64,000 bases of DNA from Owenweeksia sp048267305 (GTDB lineage: Bacteria > Bacteroidota > Bacteroidia > Flavobacteriales > Schleiferiaceae), in the NCBI GenBank assembly GCA_048267305.1, contig JBLWXT010000002.1:124001-188000 (forward strand). The letters are read 5' to 3'. Below the pieces are notes generated by a model that worked only from the letters and a program-made list of their open reading frames with translations, had not been told where the DNA came from and searched no databases. Positions 1 through 8,962 of this stretch are shown piece after piece. The translations under genes and the position numbers were made by a program. Every line of letters starts with the position of its first letter. Position 1 is the stretch's first letter.

Positions 1-1
1 C

Positions 2-538
2 CTCAATCATGAGCCTGAAGATCGTTCACGATTTGAAGGATTTGTACACCGCACCTTTAATTATGACGATTTGCTTTACTTTCTGGCTTCGCTGCAAAAC
101 ATTTATAAAAAGCATCAAGGGCTTGAAAGTGCTCTTCTCCCTCTACCTGATGAAGGCAATATGAAAGGCGCCCTTTCCCGCTTTCGCGGAATATTTTTTG
201 AGCTGGAACATTTATCCCGCACCAAAAAACATGTTTCCGATCCCTTGGCTAACTCAGCTTGTAAAAGGCTTAATATGTATTTGAGATGGATGGTGAGAAA
301 CGATGGCAAAGGGGTTGATTTTGGACTTTGGCCAAATCACCCACCGCGGCTCCTCTCCTGCCCGCTGGATGTGCACACAGGTAACGTTGCCCGTAAATTG
401 GGCATCCTTAAGCGAAAGCAAAACGACTGGAAAGCAGTGGAGGAACTGGACTCGGCTTTAAGAAAATTTGACCCCATTGACCCGGTAAAATATGATTTCG
501 CCCTTTTTGGCCTTGGAGTTTTTGAAGGCTGGAAGTAG
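2..538 (+). CDS. TIGR02757 (DUF2400) family protein, 3' part
   Basis: The reading frame is open from the first bases of the window to the stop at 536-538, so the gene begins upstream and about 178 C-terminal residues are visible. The fragment has the pattern I know from the TIGR02757/DUF2400 family: a FVHRTFN segment near its start, a KRLNMYLRWMVR segment in the middle and a C-terminal LDSALRKFDP...YDFALFGLGV block. The family is conserved in Bacteroidota and some other bacteria, about 250 residues, and has no firmly known function. It resembles the helix-hairpin-helix DNA glycosylase fold only in a general way. The TTG at 71 is internal to the family domain and is not the start. Confidence 0.85.
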   Translation, partial: LNHEPEDRSRFEGFVHRTFNYDDLLYFLASLQNIYKKHQGLESALLPLPDEGNMKGALSRFRGIFFELEHLSRTKKHVSDPLANSACKRLNMYLRWMVRNDGKGVDFGLWPNHPPRLLSCPLDVHTGNVARKLGILKRKQNDWKAVEELDSALRKFDPIDPVKYDFALFGLGVFEGWK

Positions 539-583
539 TATTCCTTTATTATGATGTAAATTCGATATTCAACTTAAGCAATA

Positions 584-1186
584 ATGAAAACAATTAATAA
601 ATACTGGTGGATACTAGCCGTACAGGGGCTTTTTTTGGCAGGTATAGGAACTATGGCTCTGCTGAATACTGCTCTCAACCTAAAGGAGCTTGTTCAATAT
701 TTAGGATTAATTCTGCTTGGTTTTGGCGTAATACTCACCTTCTTGGGATTGCGCTCGCGCAAAAAGGGCAATCAATGGGGAATTACCTTTTTTACAGGTG
801 TGTTACAAATGGCTATAGGACTATTTATTCTCGCAAATCCTTCATCCTCTTCAGATGTGTTTAAAATGATTATTGGAGGATGGGCACTAATGATGGCCAC
901 AATTCAACTTTTAATAGGGATTTTTGGCAACACCAACAGAATAGTATTTTTTATTAACACCATTGTTTCAGCGGCATTTGGCTCACTGATCATTTGGTAC
1001 AATTTTGAGGATATACAGTCTCTGACTACCCTTGTGGGAATTTATACAGCAATACTTGGCATCACCATAATTTACTATGCCATAAGGCTTAAAGTTTGGA
1101 GTGGTCAGAAGTTGAAAGTTGATTTGCCTGGAGAATCTTCCGAATCAAAAGACGATGAACTAATTTCCCCTACTGATAATCTTTAG
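584..1186 (+). CDS. DUF308 (HdeD-like) membrane protein
   Basis: A 200-residue protein made almost wholly of hydrophobic helices, about six transmembrane segments between residues 8 and 168, followed by a short acidic, serine-rich cytoplasmic tail. Paired helices with short polar turns (for example RSRKKG near residue 57) are the usual pattern of the HdeD/DUF308 family, membrane proteins linked to acid or envelope stress in enterobacteria; the role in Bacteroidota is not established. It follows the TIGR02757 gene by 45 bases. Its last 17 bases overlap the 3' end of the convergent oxidoreductase gene. The family call is from topology and composition rather than a catalytic motif. Confidence 0.7.
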   Translation: MKTINKYWWILAVQGLFLAGIGTMALLNTALNLKELVQYLGLILLGFGVILTFLGLRSRKKGNQWGITFFTGVLQMAIGLFILANPSSSSDVFKMIIGGWALMMATIQLLIGIFGNTNRIVFFINTIVSAAFGSLIIWYNFEDIQSLTTLVGIYTAILGITIIYYAIRLKVWSGQKLKVDLPGESSESKDDELISPTDNL

Positions 1187-1826
1187 TGAGTTTTCTGATT
1201 TCATCCGATTCATAAACCTCCTTATCAGAAATTGAATTAGCCACGACATACATGGCGCGGGCCACTCGCACAGCAGAAATGCCTTTGTACTTAGCAGGAA
1301 AAGCCCACCCAAATACTTTATTCATAGCCACGCCAATCTTCTCCCCCAGGCGGGTTTCATCTCTTTTACCCAGCAATAAAGATGGTCGGAAAATATGTAA
1401 GCGCGGAATTGACATTTTTCGCAGAGCTTCTTCCATTTGGCCTTTGGTACGCGAATAAAACATTTTGCTTTTTGGGTTGGCCCCGAGGCTGCTCATCACT
1501 AAAAACTTTTGCATACCTCCCTTTAATCCGGCTGCAGCCGAATGCACAGGTATGCCGTAGTCAATGTGCTTGTAAACGGTAAGGTCACTTGTTTTTGACT
1601 GAGTGGTACCAATACAGCAATACATGTGCTGACACTCCAGCGGCTCTTTAAAAAAGTCATCACTAAGCAGGTCGCCCAGCTTTTCTTTCAATTTGGGGTG
1701 CTTACGTCCTGTGGAGCTTCGTCCTAATACAAGAACTTCGTCATAAGTATCTTCATCAAGTAGGATGTCTAAAAGATGACCGCCAACAAGCCCGGTGGCT
1801 CCCAATAAAACCGCACGATTTATCAC
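1170..1826 (-). CDS. NAD(P)-binding atypical SDR oxidoreductase
   Basis: 218 residues. The N-terminus has the dinucleotide-binding glycine motif GATGLVGG (about residues 9-16) after a hydrophobic strand, followed by an acidic-residue-rich helix. The layout fits the atypical extended SDRs of the HTATIP2/TIP30-like group (NAD(P)H-binding, Pfam NAD_binding_10 type), including a KFLVMSSLGANP segment and a YSRTKGQMEEAL segment that carries the Tyr/Lys region. The substrate is unknown. It is the last gene of a three-gene minus-strand operon: its start codon overlaps the stop of the upstream gene by 4 bases (1823-1826), implying translational coupling. Its 3' end overlaps the convergent DUF308 gene by 17 bases. 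Confidence 0.8.
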   Translation of the reverse strand: MINRAVLLGATGLVGGHLLDILLDEDTYDEVLVLGRSSTGRKHPKLKEKLGDLLSDDFFKEPLECQHMYCCIGTTQSKTSDLTVYKHIDYGIPVHSAAAGLKGGMQKFLVMSSLGANPKSKMFYSRTKGQMEEALRKMSIPRLHIFRPSLLLGKRDETRLGEKIGVAMNKVFGWAFPAKYKGISAVRVARAMYVVANSISDKEVYESDEIRKLTKDYQ

Positions 1827-2308
1827 TGCTCAAAATCTTTATCAAGGTCTATCACCTTCCAATGCCAACCTTGGTCTTTATGGAAAGTTTTGCGGGCCAA
1901 TAGCCGTACAATAAACCCTGCTGTTATTAACGATGCCCCTAAGATAGCCTGATTTTCGGTTAGTAGAGTTTCATTATTGATTATTCCATTCAGGATAAAA
2001 ATACTGGTAAACAGAGTACCCCCTGCCACACCTGCCGTACCCAGTAGGTAAACAAAGCTATTTCTTGTTCTAAAACTCAAAATCTGATCTAAGGGATAAG
2101 TAAACCTACCTACGGTTATACTTTCATCTGTTATTTCCTGCAAAATGCCTTCTACCCATTCCTCACTATCCACTGTTTTAAATTTCACTCTTTCCTTTAG
2201 TCCTATTCTGGTATGCGGTACTTCATTACCCTTTTGCAGATAAAGATATTGCTGACTAAATAAGCTTGTGGTAAGAGCAAAAAGCGCTGATAGTAAAATC
2301 AATCTCAT
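1823..2308 (-). CDS. hypothetical exported/membrane protein
   Basis: 161 residues, no family recognised. It starts with a hydrophobic signal peptide ending around Ser-Gln-Gln at residues 18-20. A soluble beta-rich stretch (about residues 30-80) follows, then two hydrophobic segments (about 84-107 and 120-138) and a short basic/acidic tail ending in WHWKVIDLDKDFEQ. The middle part, with RVKFKT...EEWVEGILQEI, looks like a small beta-barrel domain of the kind common in Bacteroidota envelope proteins. It overlaps its upstream neighbour (rhomboid) and its downstream neighbour (SDR) by 4 bases each, so the three are very probably one transcript. No function is assigned. Confidence 0.7.
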   Translation of the reverse strand: MRLILLSALFALTTSLFSQQYLYLQKGNEVPHTRIGLKERVKFKTVDSEEWVEGILQEITDESITVGRFTYPLDQILSFRTRNSFVYLLGTAGVAGGTLFTSIFILNGIINNETLLTENQAILGASLITAGFIVRLLARKTFHKDQGWHWKVIDLDKDFEQ

Positions 2309-3108
2309 TTTTGAGTGTTGTTTGTTTCGTTGGGCTGTTTTGTAACTTCAGGATTGTAGTGATATACAATGGTTAGGTGATTGTTGGAATATTGCTTCCA
2401 GGCTTCAATCTGCGGTTTGTTTTGTATAGCTTCATCCTGTAAAAATAACTCTTCGGTCTCCTCAAATTCGCTGGTCTCTTCTTCCAAATCCCAGCTATAT
2501 TTTTTTTGCCTTGGTCTCAAATGGCGATAATTTATGGCCAGGGCAAAGCCACTGCTCAGACCGGTAAGATGCGCCTCCCAGCTTATCTTCTCTTCTACAG
2601 GCAGCAGCCCCCAAAACAGGCCTCCATATAGGAATATCACTAAAAGTGACAAGGCCAAAAGGTTAGGCTGTTTTCTAAGTAAGCCACTCAGAAAGATAAA
2701 TCCTGCCAAGGCATATACCAAACCCGAAGCACCTATATGGATGGATGGTCGTCCAATAATCCACAGGGCAATTCCGGATGATATCCAGGCAATAATAACT
2801 ACGCGGGTAGCAATTTTAGGATAAAAATAATAGAGCCCCGCGCCCAAGGCTAGCAAGGGAATGGAGTTGCTCATTAAGTGTTTCAAATCACCGTGCAATA
2901 ACGGACTTGCTATAATACCTACTAAGCCTTCCCAGCTTAATGGAATTACTCCGAACCTATTAAGATGAAGCATAAAGCGATGATCTAACCAAAATACAAA
3001 CCAAATGAGGATTATAAAGTAAAATGGTTTTAGAAAAAAGCCAAGCCCCTTGGTGGTTTCCTCCGCTTCAGGGTCTGTTGGGTTATATGTGCCGTATAGT
3101 CGTTTCAC
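2305..3108 (-). CDS. rhomboid family intramembrane serine protease
   Basis: 267 residues with at least six membrane helices between about residues 28 and 200 and a soluble, glutamate-rich C-terminal tail of about 70 residues. Catalytic features are visible: the serine motif GASG (Ser about 128) at the start of one helix and the catalytic histidine in AHLTG (about 180) in a later helix, plus the HGDLKHLMSN loop (about 72-81) found before the second conserved helix in rhomboids. Rhomboids cleave transmembrane segments of other proteins; the substrate is unknown. It is first in an operon with two overlapping downstream genes and is divergent from rarA, only 44 bases away, so the two share a compact promoter region. 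Confidence 0.92.
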   Translation of the reverse strand: MKRLYGTYNPTDPEAEETTKGLGFFLKPFYFIILIWFVFWLDHRFMLHLNRFGVIPLSWEGLVGIIASPLLHGDLKHLMSNSIPLLALGAGLYYFYPKIATRVVIIAWISSGIALWIIGRPSIHIGASGLVYALAGFIFLSGLLRKQPNLLALSLLVIFLYGGLFWGLLPVEEKISWEAHLTGLSSGFALAINYRHLRPRQKKYSWDLEEETSEFEETEELFLQDEAIQNKPQIEAWKQYSNNHLTIVYHYNPEVTKQPNETNNTQK

Positions 3109-3152
3109 AGTGTCTAAATGTAGTATTTTTACCCGCCCGAATTATATAGCAA

Positions 3153-4424
3153 ATGTCAGCACCTCTTGCCGAAAGATTACGGCCAAAAAGCTTTGAAGAT
3201 TACATTGGACAGGAAGATTTGCTGGGCAAAAATGGTTCCCTTAAAAAACTCCTCGAACAAAAAATTGTTCCCTCCATGATTTTTTGGGGACCTCCCGGAG
3301 TGGGTAAAACTACCCTTGCGGGATTAATCGCCAAAGAAGCTCAACGTCCCATTTTCACTTTAAGTGCCATTAGTTCAGGAGTAAAGGATGTTAGGGAGGT
3401 AATTCAAAAAGCCGAAAATCAGGGTTTGTTTGGCAGCGGAAAAACACCTATTCTTTTTATTGATGAAATTCATCGATTTAGCAAATCTCAACAGGATAGT
3501 CTTTTAGGAGCGGTTGAAAAAGGTACGGTATCACTGATTGGAGCTACAACTGAGAATCCAAGCTTTGAAGTGATTTCGGCTTTACTGTCTCGCTGTCAGG
3601 TATATGTGTTAAAGGCTTTAGAAAAAGCTCATCTGGATGATATGCTGGACAGAGCCCTTGAAAAGGATGAATGGCTCAAAAACAAGCACTTAAATATTAA
3701 GGAGCGCCAGGCCCTTTTCCGCTACAGCGGAGGTGATGCCCGTAAGCTTTTGAATACACTGGAACTTTTGGCAGGAAACGTAAAGGAAGGTGAAGCCATT
3801 ACAAATGAGTTGGTTGAACAGCTTTTGCGCAACCGCCCCGCCATGTACGATAAGAATGGCGAGCAGCATTACGACATTATTTCAGCTTTTATAAAATCCA
3901 TACGCGGTAGCGACCCCAATGCCGGGGTGTATTGGCTGGCCCGAATGATAGAAGGTGGCGAAGACCCCGATTTTATTGCCCGGAGATTGCTAATACTCGC
4001 TTCTGAAGATATAGGAATGGCTAACCCCAATGCCCTGTTGCTGGCCAATTCCACCTATGATGCTGTAAAAAAGATCGGTTTCCCGGAAAGCAGAATTATA
4101 CTTTCACAGTGTGTTGTGTATTTGGCCACTTCGCCAAAAAGCAATGCCAGTTACGAAGCTATAGGTATTGCTCAAAAATTAGTTAAGGAAACTGGAGATC
4201 TGCCCGTTCCGCTCCACATCCGTAATGCACCAACTAAACTTATGAAGGAGCTGGGATATGGCACAGATTACAAGTATGCCCATAGCCATGCGGGCAATTT
4301 TGTAGACCAGGAGTTTCTCCCAAAAGAAATAAGTAAAACCAAGTTTTACGAGCCGGGAAATAATCCAAAAGAGAATTCCATAAGAGAATGGTTGAAGAAG
4401 CTTTGGGGGAAATATGGGTACTAA
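3153..4424 (+). CDS. rarA: replication-associated recombination protein A (RarA/MgsA AAA ATPase)
   Basis: 423 residues, normal length for RarA. The N-terminal AAA+ domain has Walker A GPPGVGKTT (about 46-54), Walker B FIDEIHRF near residue 105, sensor 1 ATTENPSFE and an arginine-finger context LLSRC. The C-terminal half, with GGEDPDFIARR, ASEDIGMANP and the HIRNAPTKLMKELGYG block, is the tetramerisation domain typical of RarA/WRNIP1 and absent from DnaX. It acts at stalled replication forks and at DNA ends. It is divergent from the rhomboid gene and convergent with the T9SS protein, and appears to be a single-gene unit. Confidence 0.96.
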   Translation: MSAPLAERLRPKSFEDYIGQEDLLGKNGSLKKLLEQKIVPSMIFWGPPGVGKTTLAGLIAKEAQRPIFTLSAISSGVKDVREVIQKAENQGLFGSGKTPILFIDEIHRFSKSQQDSLLGAVEKGTVSLIGATTENPSFEVISALLSRCQVYVLKALEKAHLDDMLDRALEKDEWLKNKHLNIKERQALFRYSGGDARKLLNTLELLAGNVKEGEAITNELVEQLLRNRPAMYDKNGEQHYDIISAFIKSIRGSDPNAGVYWLARMIEGGEDPDFIARRLLILASEDIGMANPNALLLANSTYDAVKKIGFPESRIILSQCVVYLATSPKSNASYEAIGIAQKLVKETGDLPVPLHIRNAPTKLMKELGYGTDYKYAHSHAGNFVDQEFLPKEISKTKFYEPGNNPKENSIREWLKKLWGKYGY

Positions 4425-4460
4425 GCAATGCTATAATTTATACCTTGAACTTGTTACTGC

Positions 4461-6029
4461 CTATTGTATAACCAAATGGCCGTTGGCCTTTAGGTTTTTT
4501 CCTTCTAAAAGTTTGAAGAGATAAACACCGTCAGCCAAACCATCCCTCTTAATTTCAAGGCTCTGAGTCGTTATTTCATTAAATGAACTTACCATTCTTC
4601 CACTAGCATCATATAAATACAAAGAGTGCGGTTTTGCTTCAGGATTTGAAAACTGCAAAGAAGCCGTGGACTTCATAGGGTTGGGGAATAGCCTGTAAGA
4701 GCTGCCATCTATTTGACCAGAAACTTCCTGCGTATATTTAACTGTAAATAATGAATCCTCTTTACAGCAGGTGGAGCCTATAATATAGATTTCTCTGTTA
4801 TTGGGTAATTCAATTTTAGCGGAATAAGCCCATTCATGGCCTAAAATGTTTTTCGTCCAAACCTCATTTCCAGTGGCATCGTATTTAATAAGAGTGATAT
4901 TCCGGTATGAAAGTCTATAGATTGAGTCCATTCCTGATCCTATAACATAAGAATTACCAAAGTCATCCAGAACAATTGCTTCCCCTATCATTCTACTTCC
5001 ACTTCTGAAGGTTTTCTGCCATAATGGATTTCCTTGGCTATTAAATTTGGTTGTCAAAATTTTGCTTGTCTCGGAATCTTGACTGTTTAAAGTGCCTACA
5101 ATTGAAATATTACCAGATTTATCAATCACCATATCAGAGGGTGACCCGCTAAAGTATTTTAGTTGATTAATGTTATCTCCATAACTCCATTTCAATTTTC
5201 CATCCGTTCCATATTTAAATAATATACCTGACAGGCCTCCATTTCCTAAAACACAGATATCACCTGAGGGAAAAATTTCTATCCTCCCACCGAATGCCCC
5301 TAAGCCATGATTACTATGATAATTTTGTTCCCATTGTTTCACTCCGGAAGAGTTGTATTTAATGGTTTGCATATAGTTGTATAGGTTGCCTTCACCTGTG
5401 GTCGTAATGTAAAGGTCTCCTTTGTTTGTTAAAGCCATTTGAACCCATAAGGGATCTGAACTCCATCCAATAGAAGTTTCAGTATCCTCAATAAGCCATA
5501 ATTTTTCTCCATTTCTATCATATTTAGCAAGGGCGTACTGCCCAAAAATATTACCACCAGCTACATAAACTTGCCCGGCATTAGTAACCTCTAAATCATA
5601 TGCTGCACTTCGGTTTTGATTTATTATATGCTCCTTGTTCCACCTTAGCTTTCCGTTAGAGTCAAATTTTAGAACAAGCCAGCCAATATCTGTTGCTCCC
5701 GCTACATACACGTTATTGGAATCATCTAATTCAATGGCAAAAGCATCTGACTTATAGGAGGTACTGTGCAAATACTTTATACTCCATATTTCATTTCCAT
5801 CTCTATCATACTTTAGTAGTGAAATATGGTGCCCTGATACATTACTTGTATATGTAACCCCGGCCACATAAGAGTATCCATCCTTATCAAAAACTATATC
5901 TCTAGCGATTACACCCGTATTTGGAGCTGACCAATATGAGTTGGACCATGCAAGGCTTAATTGACCATATGATTTAATGGTAACCAAACTCATGATGACT
6001 ATAAAAAACAAACCTCTTATTAGAGACAT
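4461..6029 (-). CDS. T9SS-exported protein with seven propeller-like repeats
   Basis: 522 residues: signal peptide (about 1-22, ending YGQ), a repeat region (about 40-435) and a C-terminal type IX sorting domain beginning at YRLFPNPMKSTASL and ending LKANGHLVIQ. The repeat unit is about 50 residues and contains [KL][YF](D/N)xxGxxxW, seen seven times near residues 74, 122, 170, 225, 273, 329 and 383. Each is preceded by a VYVAG-like strand, as in SBBP/beta-propeller repeats. Seven units suggest a closed seven-bladed propeller, which is an inference. The protein should be secreted or attached at the cell surface, ligand unknown. It stands alone between two convergent/divergent neighbours and is somewhat AT-richer than rarA. 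Confidence 0.85.
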   Translation of the reverse strand: MSLIRGLFFIVIMSLVTIKSYGQLSLAWSNSYWSAPNTGVIARDIVFDKDGYSYVAGVTYTSNVSGHHISLLKYDRDGNEIWSIKYLHSTSYKSDAFAIELDDSNNVYVAGATDIGWLVLKFDSNGKLRWNKEHIINQNRSAAYDLEVTNAGQVYVAGGNIFGQYALAKYDRNGEKLWLIEDTETSIGWSSDPLWVQMALTNKGDLYITTTGEGNLYNYMQTIKYNSSGVKQWEQNYHSNHGLGAFGGRIEIFPSGDICVLGNGGLSGILFKYGTDGKLKWSYGDNINQLKYFSGSPSDMVIDKSGNISIVGTLNSQDSETSKILTTKFNSQGNPLWQKTFRSGSRMIGEAIVLDDFGNSYVIGSGMDSIYRLSYRNITLIKYDATGNEVWTKNILGHEWAYSAKIELPNNREIYIIGSTCCKEDSLFTVKYTQEVSGQIDGSSYRLFPNPMKSTASLQFSNPEAKPHSLYLYDASGRMVSSFNEITTQSLEIKRDGLADGVYLFKLLEGKNLKANGHLVIQ

Positions 6030-6168
6030 ATTTCAATTTTAACCAATAATAAACATTTGAATTCACATTTTGAGGTGAGATTTAGTAAAGTAGGAAGTAC
6101 TCCGCAAGAAATTTTGAACGATTTCTAAACATTTTCTCAGCATTTTACCCAGCCAATTGTACATTTTT

Positions 6169-6176
6169 TAGTTTTG
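6169..6176 (+). promoter_or_regulatory. candidate -7 promoter box (TAnnTTTG)
   Basis: TAGTTTTG matches the Bacteroidota -7 consensus and lies 37 bases before the ATG of the AIM24-family gene. No clear TTG -33 element sits at the preferred distance; an ATTTTAC stretch about 21 bases upstream is the nearest. It is supported by consensus and position only. Confidence 0.4.
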
Positions 6177-6213
6177 GGAACTAATTCAAAAATGGCTAAA
6201 TAAATTTCGACTT

Positions 6214-7014
6214 ATGAACTCCCACGAAATAGATTACCGCCTGTTGGGCGAAGAAATGCAAGCTGTAGAAATAGAGCTTGACCCCATGGAAACCGTGGTA
6301 GCCGAAGCCGGTAGCCTAATGATGATGGATACAGGTATTGAAATGAACACCATTTTTGGAGATGGCAGCAATCAATCAAAAGGCTTGTTTGACAAATTTT
6401 TATCTGCTGGAAAGCGAATGCTAACCGGTGAAAGCCTCTTTATGACTACCTACACCAACGTTGGTCAGGGAAAGAAGCGGGCTTGGTTTGCCTCTCCTTA
6501 TCCCGGCAAAATCATCCCAATGGATTTGAGTGAGATGGGTGGGAAACTGGTTTGCCAAAAGGATTCCTTTTTGTGCGCAGCCAAAGGAGTAGCTGTGGGT
6601 ATTGAATTTCAAAAACGAATCGGAACCGGGCTTTTTGGTGGCGAAGGCTTCATCATGCAAAAGTTGGAAGGTGATGGGATGGCTTTTGTACACTCCGGTG
6701 GAATGATAATAGAAAAGCAACTTCAATCAGGGGAAACCCTTAAAGTAGATACGGGTTGTCTCGTAGCCTTCACCAACACCATTGATTACGATATTGAATA
6801 CATCGGAGGCCTCAGAAATGCCGTTTTTGGTGGTGAGGGAATTTTCCTGGCAAAACTTACAGGTCCTGGTAAGGTGTTTATTCAGTCCCTACCCTTCAGC
6901 CGCTTAGCTGACAGGATTATTGCCAGCGCCCCAAAAATGGGCGGCAAGCGCAAAGAGGAAGGTAGTATACTTGGTGGTTTAGGTGGCTTGCTTGATGGCG
7001 ATAATCGCTTTTAA
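6214..7014 (+). CDS. TIGR00266 / AIM24 family protein
   Basis: 266 residues. The sequence has the glycine-rich repeated beta-strand pattern of the AIM24/TIGR00266 family: FFxxxx-like openings, AGSLMMMDTGIEM, GKIIPMDL, FQKRIGTGLFGGEGFIMQKLEGDG and FGGEGIFLAKLTGPGKVFIQSLP. The last two GGEG...L.G.G blocks are the internal duplication that forms the family's beta-helix-like trimer. The family is widespread and cytoplasmic (the AIM24 relatives act in mitochondrial membrane architecture); no bacterial reaction is established. The C-terminus is glycine-rich. The stop shares four bases with that of the convergent porin gene (7011-7014). Confidence 0.9.
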   Translation: MNSHEIDYRLLGEEMQAVEIELDPMETVVAEAGSLMMMDTGIEMNTIFGDGSNQSKGLFDKFLSAGKRMLTGESLFMTTYTNVGQGKKRAWFASPYPGKIIPMDLSEMGGKLVCQKDSFLCAAKGVAVGIEFQKRIGTGLFGGEGFIMQKLEGDGMAFVHSGGMIIEKQLQSGETLKVDTGCLVAFTNTIDYDIEYIGGLRNAVFGGEGIFLAKLTGPGKVFIQSLPFSRLADRIIASAPKMGGKRKEEGSILGGLGGLLDGDNRF

Positions 7015-8225
7015 AGAGAAAAGTCCCACTGCACTCTTAGTCTCCAGTTTTCTTTTGGATCCATTTGAAATTCATGGAGGGTGAATCTTGAAACCTCTAC
7101 TGTCAGTTTATTGGCATGCCCATTAAAAAACCAGTTGGCGGCAACACCAGATTCCTCTTCCTTCATTCGCCAATCAAAACTATCAGGATAATATCCTGAG
7201 TGGCGTACCGCAATTTCTAATGGCTCTGGCCACCAATCTATTGCCTGATGAAAGAAATACCCGGCCTGAACATAGTACCCTTGAAGCAAGGTGGTAGCAT
7301 TATTGTCCAACAAATCAATCACCTCTTTGTTGTGCAACTCCGATTGCCAGCTAAAGCCCTTGTATTTTAAGGCAGTTTCAATGTTAATCTGGTTTGTACG
7401 GTACTGACCGGCATTACCATCATCAAAGCCTTCCAAATTTCCACCACCTGAAGAAGAAAACCTGGTAAAACTGCTTTGATTGGTTACAGCCGCCAGGGAA
7501 ATAAAGGCCGCAGCCTTTGGAGTTATTTTAACATCACTTCCTTCAAACTTCATTTCCCTGCCCAAAAAGTTCCATTGAAAACGCCCGAAGTACATTAGGT
7601 TTTCATCATCATTACTTCGGCTGCCACGGCCAGTGCCTGTTAAGCCTGCTACCCAGTAATTAAAATTCAAAACTCCGTTTCCTTTAAGATGACCATATAC
7701 CTCCACCCCCTGCTGGCGATCAATTGTAAATGGGCGATTTAATAATGAGCGATCCACTAACTGTTGCTTGCCACTACTTATAAATCGCTCCTGCGTAAAC
7801 TCCACTTTCCATTGTCCGGCCTTAAAACTTAGCCACTCCCACTTCTCAATCATAAGTCTGTAGTCCAGCAATCTCGAACCTCCCAATTCATATTCCCAAT
7901 AATACTTCAGCCAAGGTTTATAGGCATGGCCACCTACTTTTAAGCGTGCTCGGTTAATCCTAAAAACGGTTGTGTTGGGTTCATTAAAATCTTCAAGGGT
8001 TATAGGGTCTTGATCCGTAATGGTTGAAAAACGAAACTGTACCCTACTTTGAATCTGAAGCAGAAAACGATTATCTGTGGTTTTAAACTCAAACCCCTTA
8101 CTACCATGTTCAACAGTTACCGAAGGTTTAATAACAGATACCGAATCCTGACCACTTGTATTGAGTACAAATGCGCTTGAAATCAGCATAATTAGGAATA
8201 GTCGCTCGAAGATGAAATTTAACAT
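7011..8225 (-). CDS. phosphate-selective porin O/P-like outer membrane porin
   Basis: 404 residues: signal peptide (about 1-25, ending NTSGQ), then alternating beta strands throughout and a C-terminal aromatic residue set (RVQWDFSL), as expected for an outer-membrane barrel. Segments such as FLLQIQSRVQFRF, FRINRARLKVGGHAYKPWLKYYWEYEL and FKAGQWKVEFTQERFISSG are typical of the Pfam porin_O_P family (OprO/OprP), in which the GQ.K.PF..E/R motif marks a conserved strand. The transported ion cannot be read from the sequence and no pho genes are nearby. The gene is monocistronic and convergent with the AIM24-family gene. Confidence 0.85.
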   Translation of the reverse strand: MLNFIFERLFLIMLISSAFVLNTSGQDSVSVIKPSVTVEHGSKGFEFKTTDNRFLLQIQSRVQFRFSTITDQDPITLEDFNEPNTTVFRINRARLKVGGHAYKPWLKYYWEYELGGSRLLDYRLMIEKWEWLSFKAGQWKVEFTQERFISSGKQQLVDRSLLNRPFTIDRQQGVEVYGHLKGNGVLNFNYWVAGLTGTGRGSRSNDDENLMYFGRFQWNFLGREMKFEGSDVKITPKAAAFISLAAVTNQSSFTRFSSSGGGNLEGFDDGNAGQYRTNQINIETALKYKGFSWQSELHNKEVIDLLDNNATTLLQGYYVQAGYFFHQAIDWWPEPLEIAVRHSGYYPDSFDWRMKEEESGVAANWFFNGHANKLTVEVSRFTLHEFQMDPKENWRLRVQWDFSL

Positions 8226-8467
8226 TTACTTAACTTGTGGTAAATCCTTATAAGCCGCTAAGGTATATATTACGCAAAACCTAACTGGCTGCATCCTCTT
8301 ACAGCGAGCTAAGTTTCTTGCTTTTGAGGTGCACACTATCATTTTAAATTATCGGAAACTGTATTGCCCCTTGCTTGTTTCGATTTTCCCCTTATTTTCG
8401 GCAAAATTTGAGACGGTATAATCATTGTGAGTATCCCGTCAAAATTCAAATTACACTAACCCATCAT

Positions 8468-8962
8468 ATGAAGTATATATTCATCCTTTCTGCTGTCCTT
8501 CTCTCCTTTAGTTCGTTTTCACAAACTGAAGAAGACTTTAATAATTACGGCATCATCCTGTTTAGACAGATGACTGATAGTACTCAAACTGAGTTTGTGG
8601 ATTTTATCCGCACCAGAGAGTATCATGAAATAATTGACAGGCAGCCGATGAATGACAATCAAAAGAGTTTGGCCAAGCATAAAATCAATGAATCGTACAA
8701 CAAGATGTACGTTGATTATCAGCGCTCTATTCAGGAGATGGTAGAGAACTATTCCTTCGAAATTGAGGATGGTGCCACCTTTGAATATTTGGAAACCCGC
8801 CATGAAGCTCTGGACGGATCAATAGACACTTATGCGATGAAGACAAACTTCATTTATAGAAATAAGAAGGTACAAACTCAGGTGAGTTTTGTGTTTGATG
8901 TTGCCTGGCTCGACAAAGAGCGTGGATTTGTACTTATAAGTCCTCTAAAGGAGGACTTTTAG
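8468..8962 (+). CDS. hypothetical secreted protein
   Basis: 164 residues from the ATG at 8468, chosen because a clear signal peptide (KYIFILSAVLLSFSSFSQ) begins there; the frame is open 93 bases further upstream, but those residues would place basic non-signal sequence ahead of it. The mature part is acidic and helical (about 20-110), followed by a beta-rich end (MKTNFIYRNKKVQTQVSF...ERGFVLISP). No conserved catalytic motif is visible and the family is not recognised. Its stop overlaps the convergent pcm stop by 4 bases (TTAG, 8959-8962). No promoter consensus was found in the 242 bases upstream. Confidence 0.65.
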   Translation: MKYIFILSAVLLSFSSFSQTEEDFNNYGIILFRQMTDSTQTEFVDFIRTREYHEIIDRQPMNDNQKSLAKHKINESYNKMYVDYQRSIQEMVENYSFEIEDGATFEYLETRHEALDGSIDTYAMKTNFIYRNKKVQTQVSFVFDVAWLDKERGFVLISPLKEDF

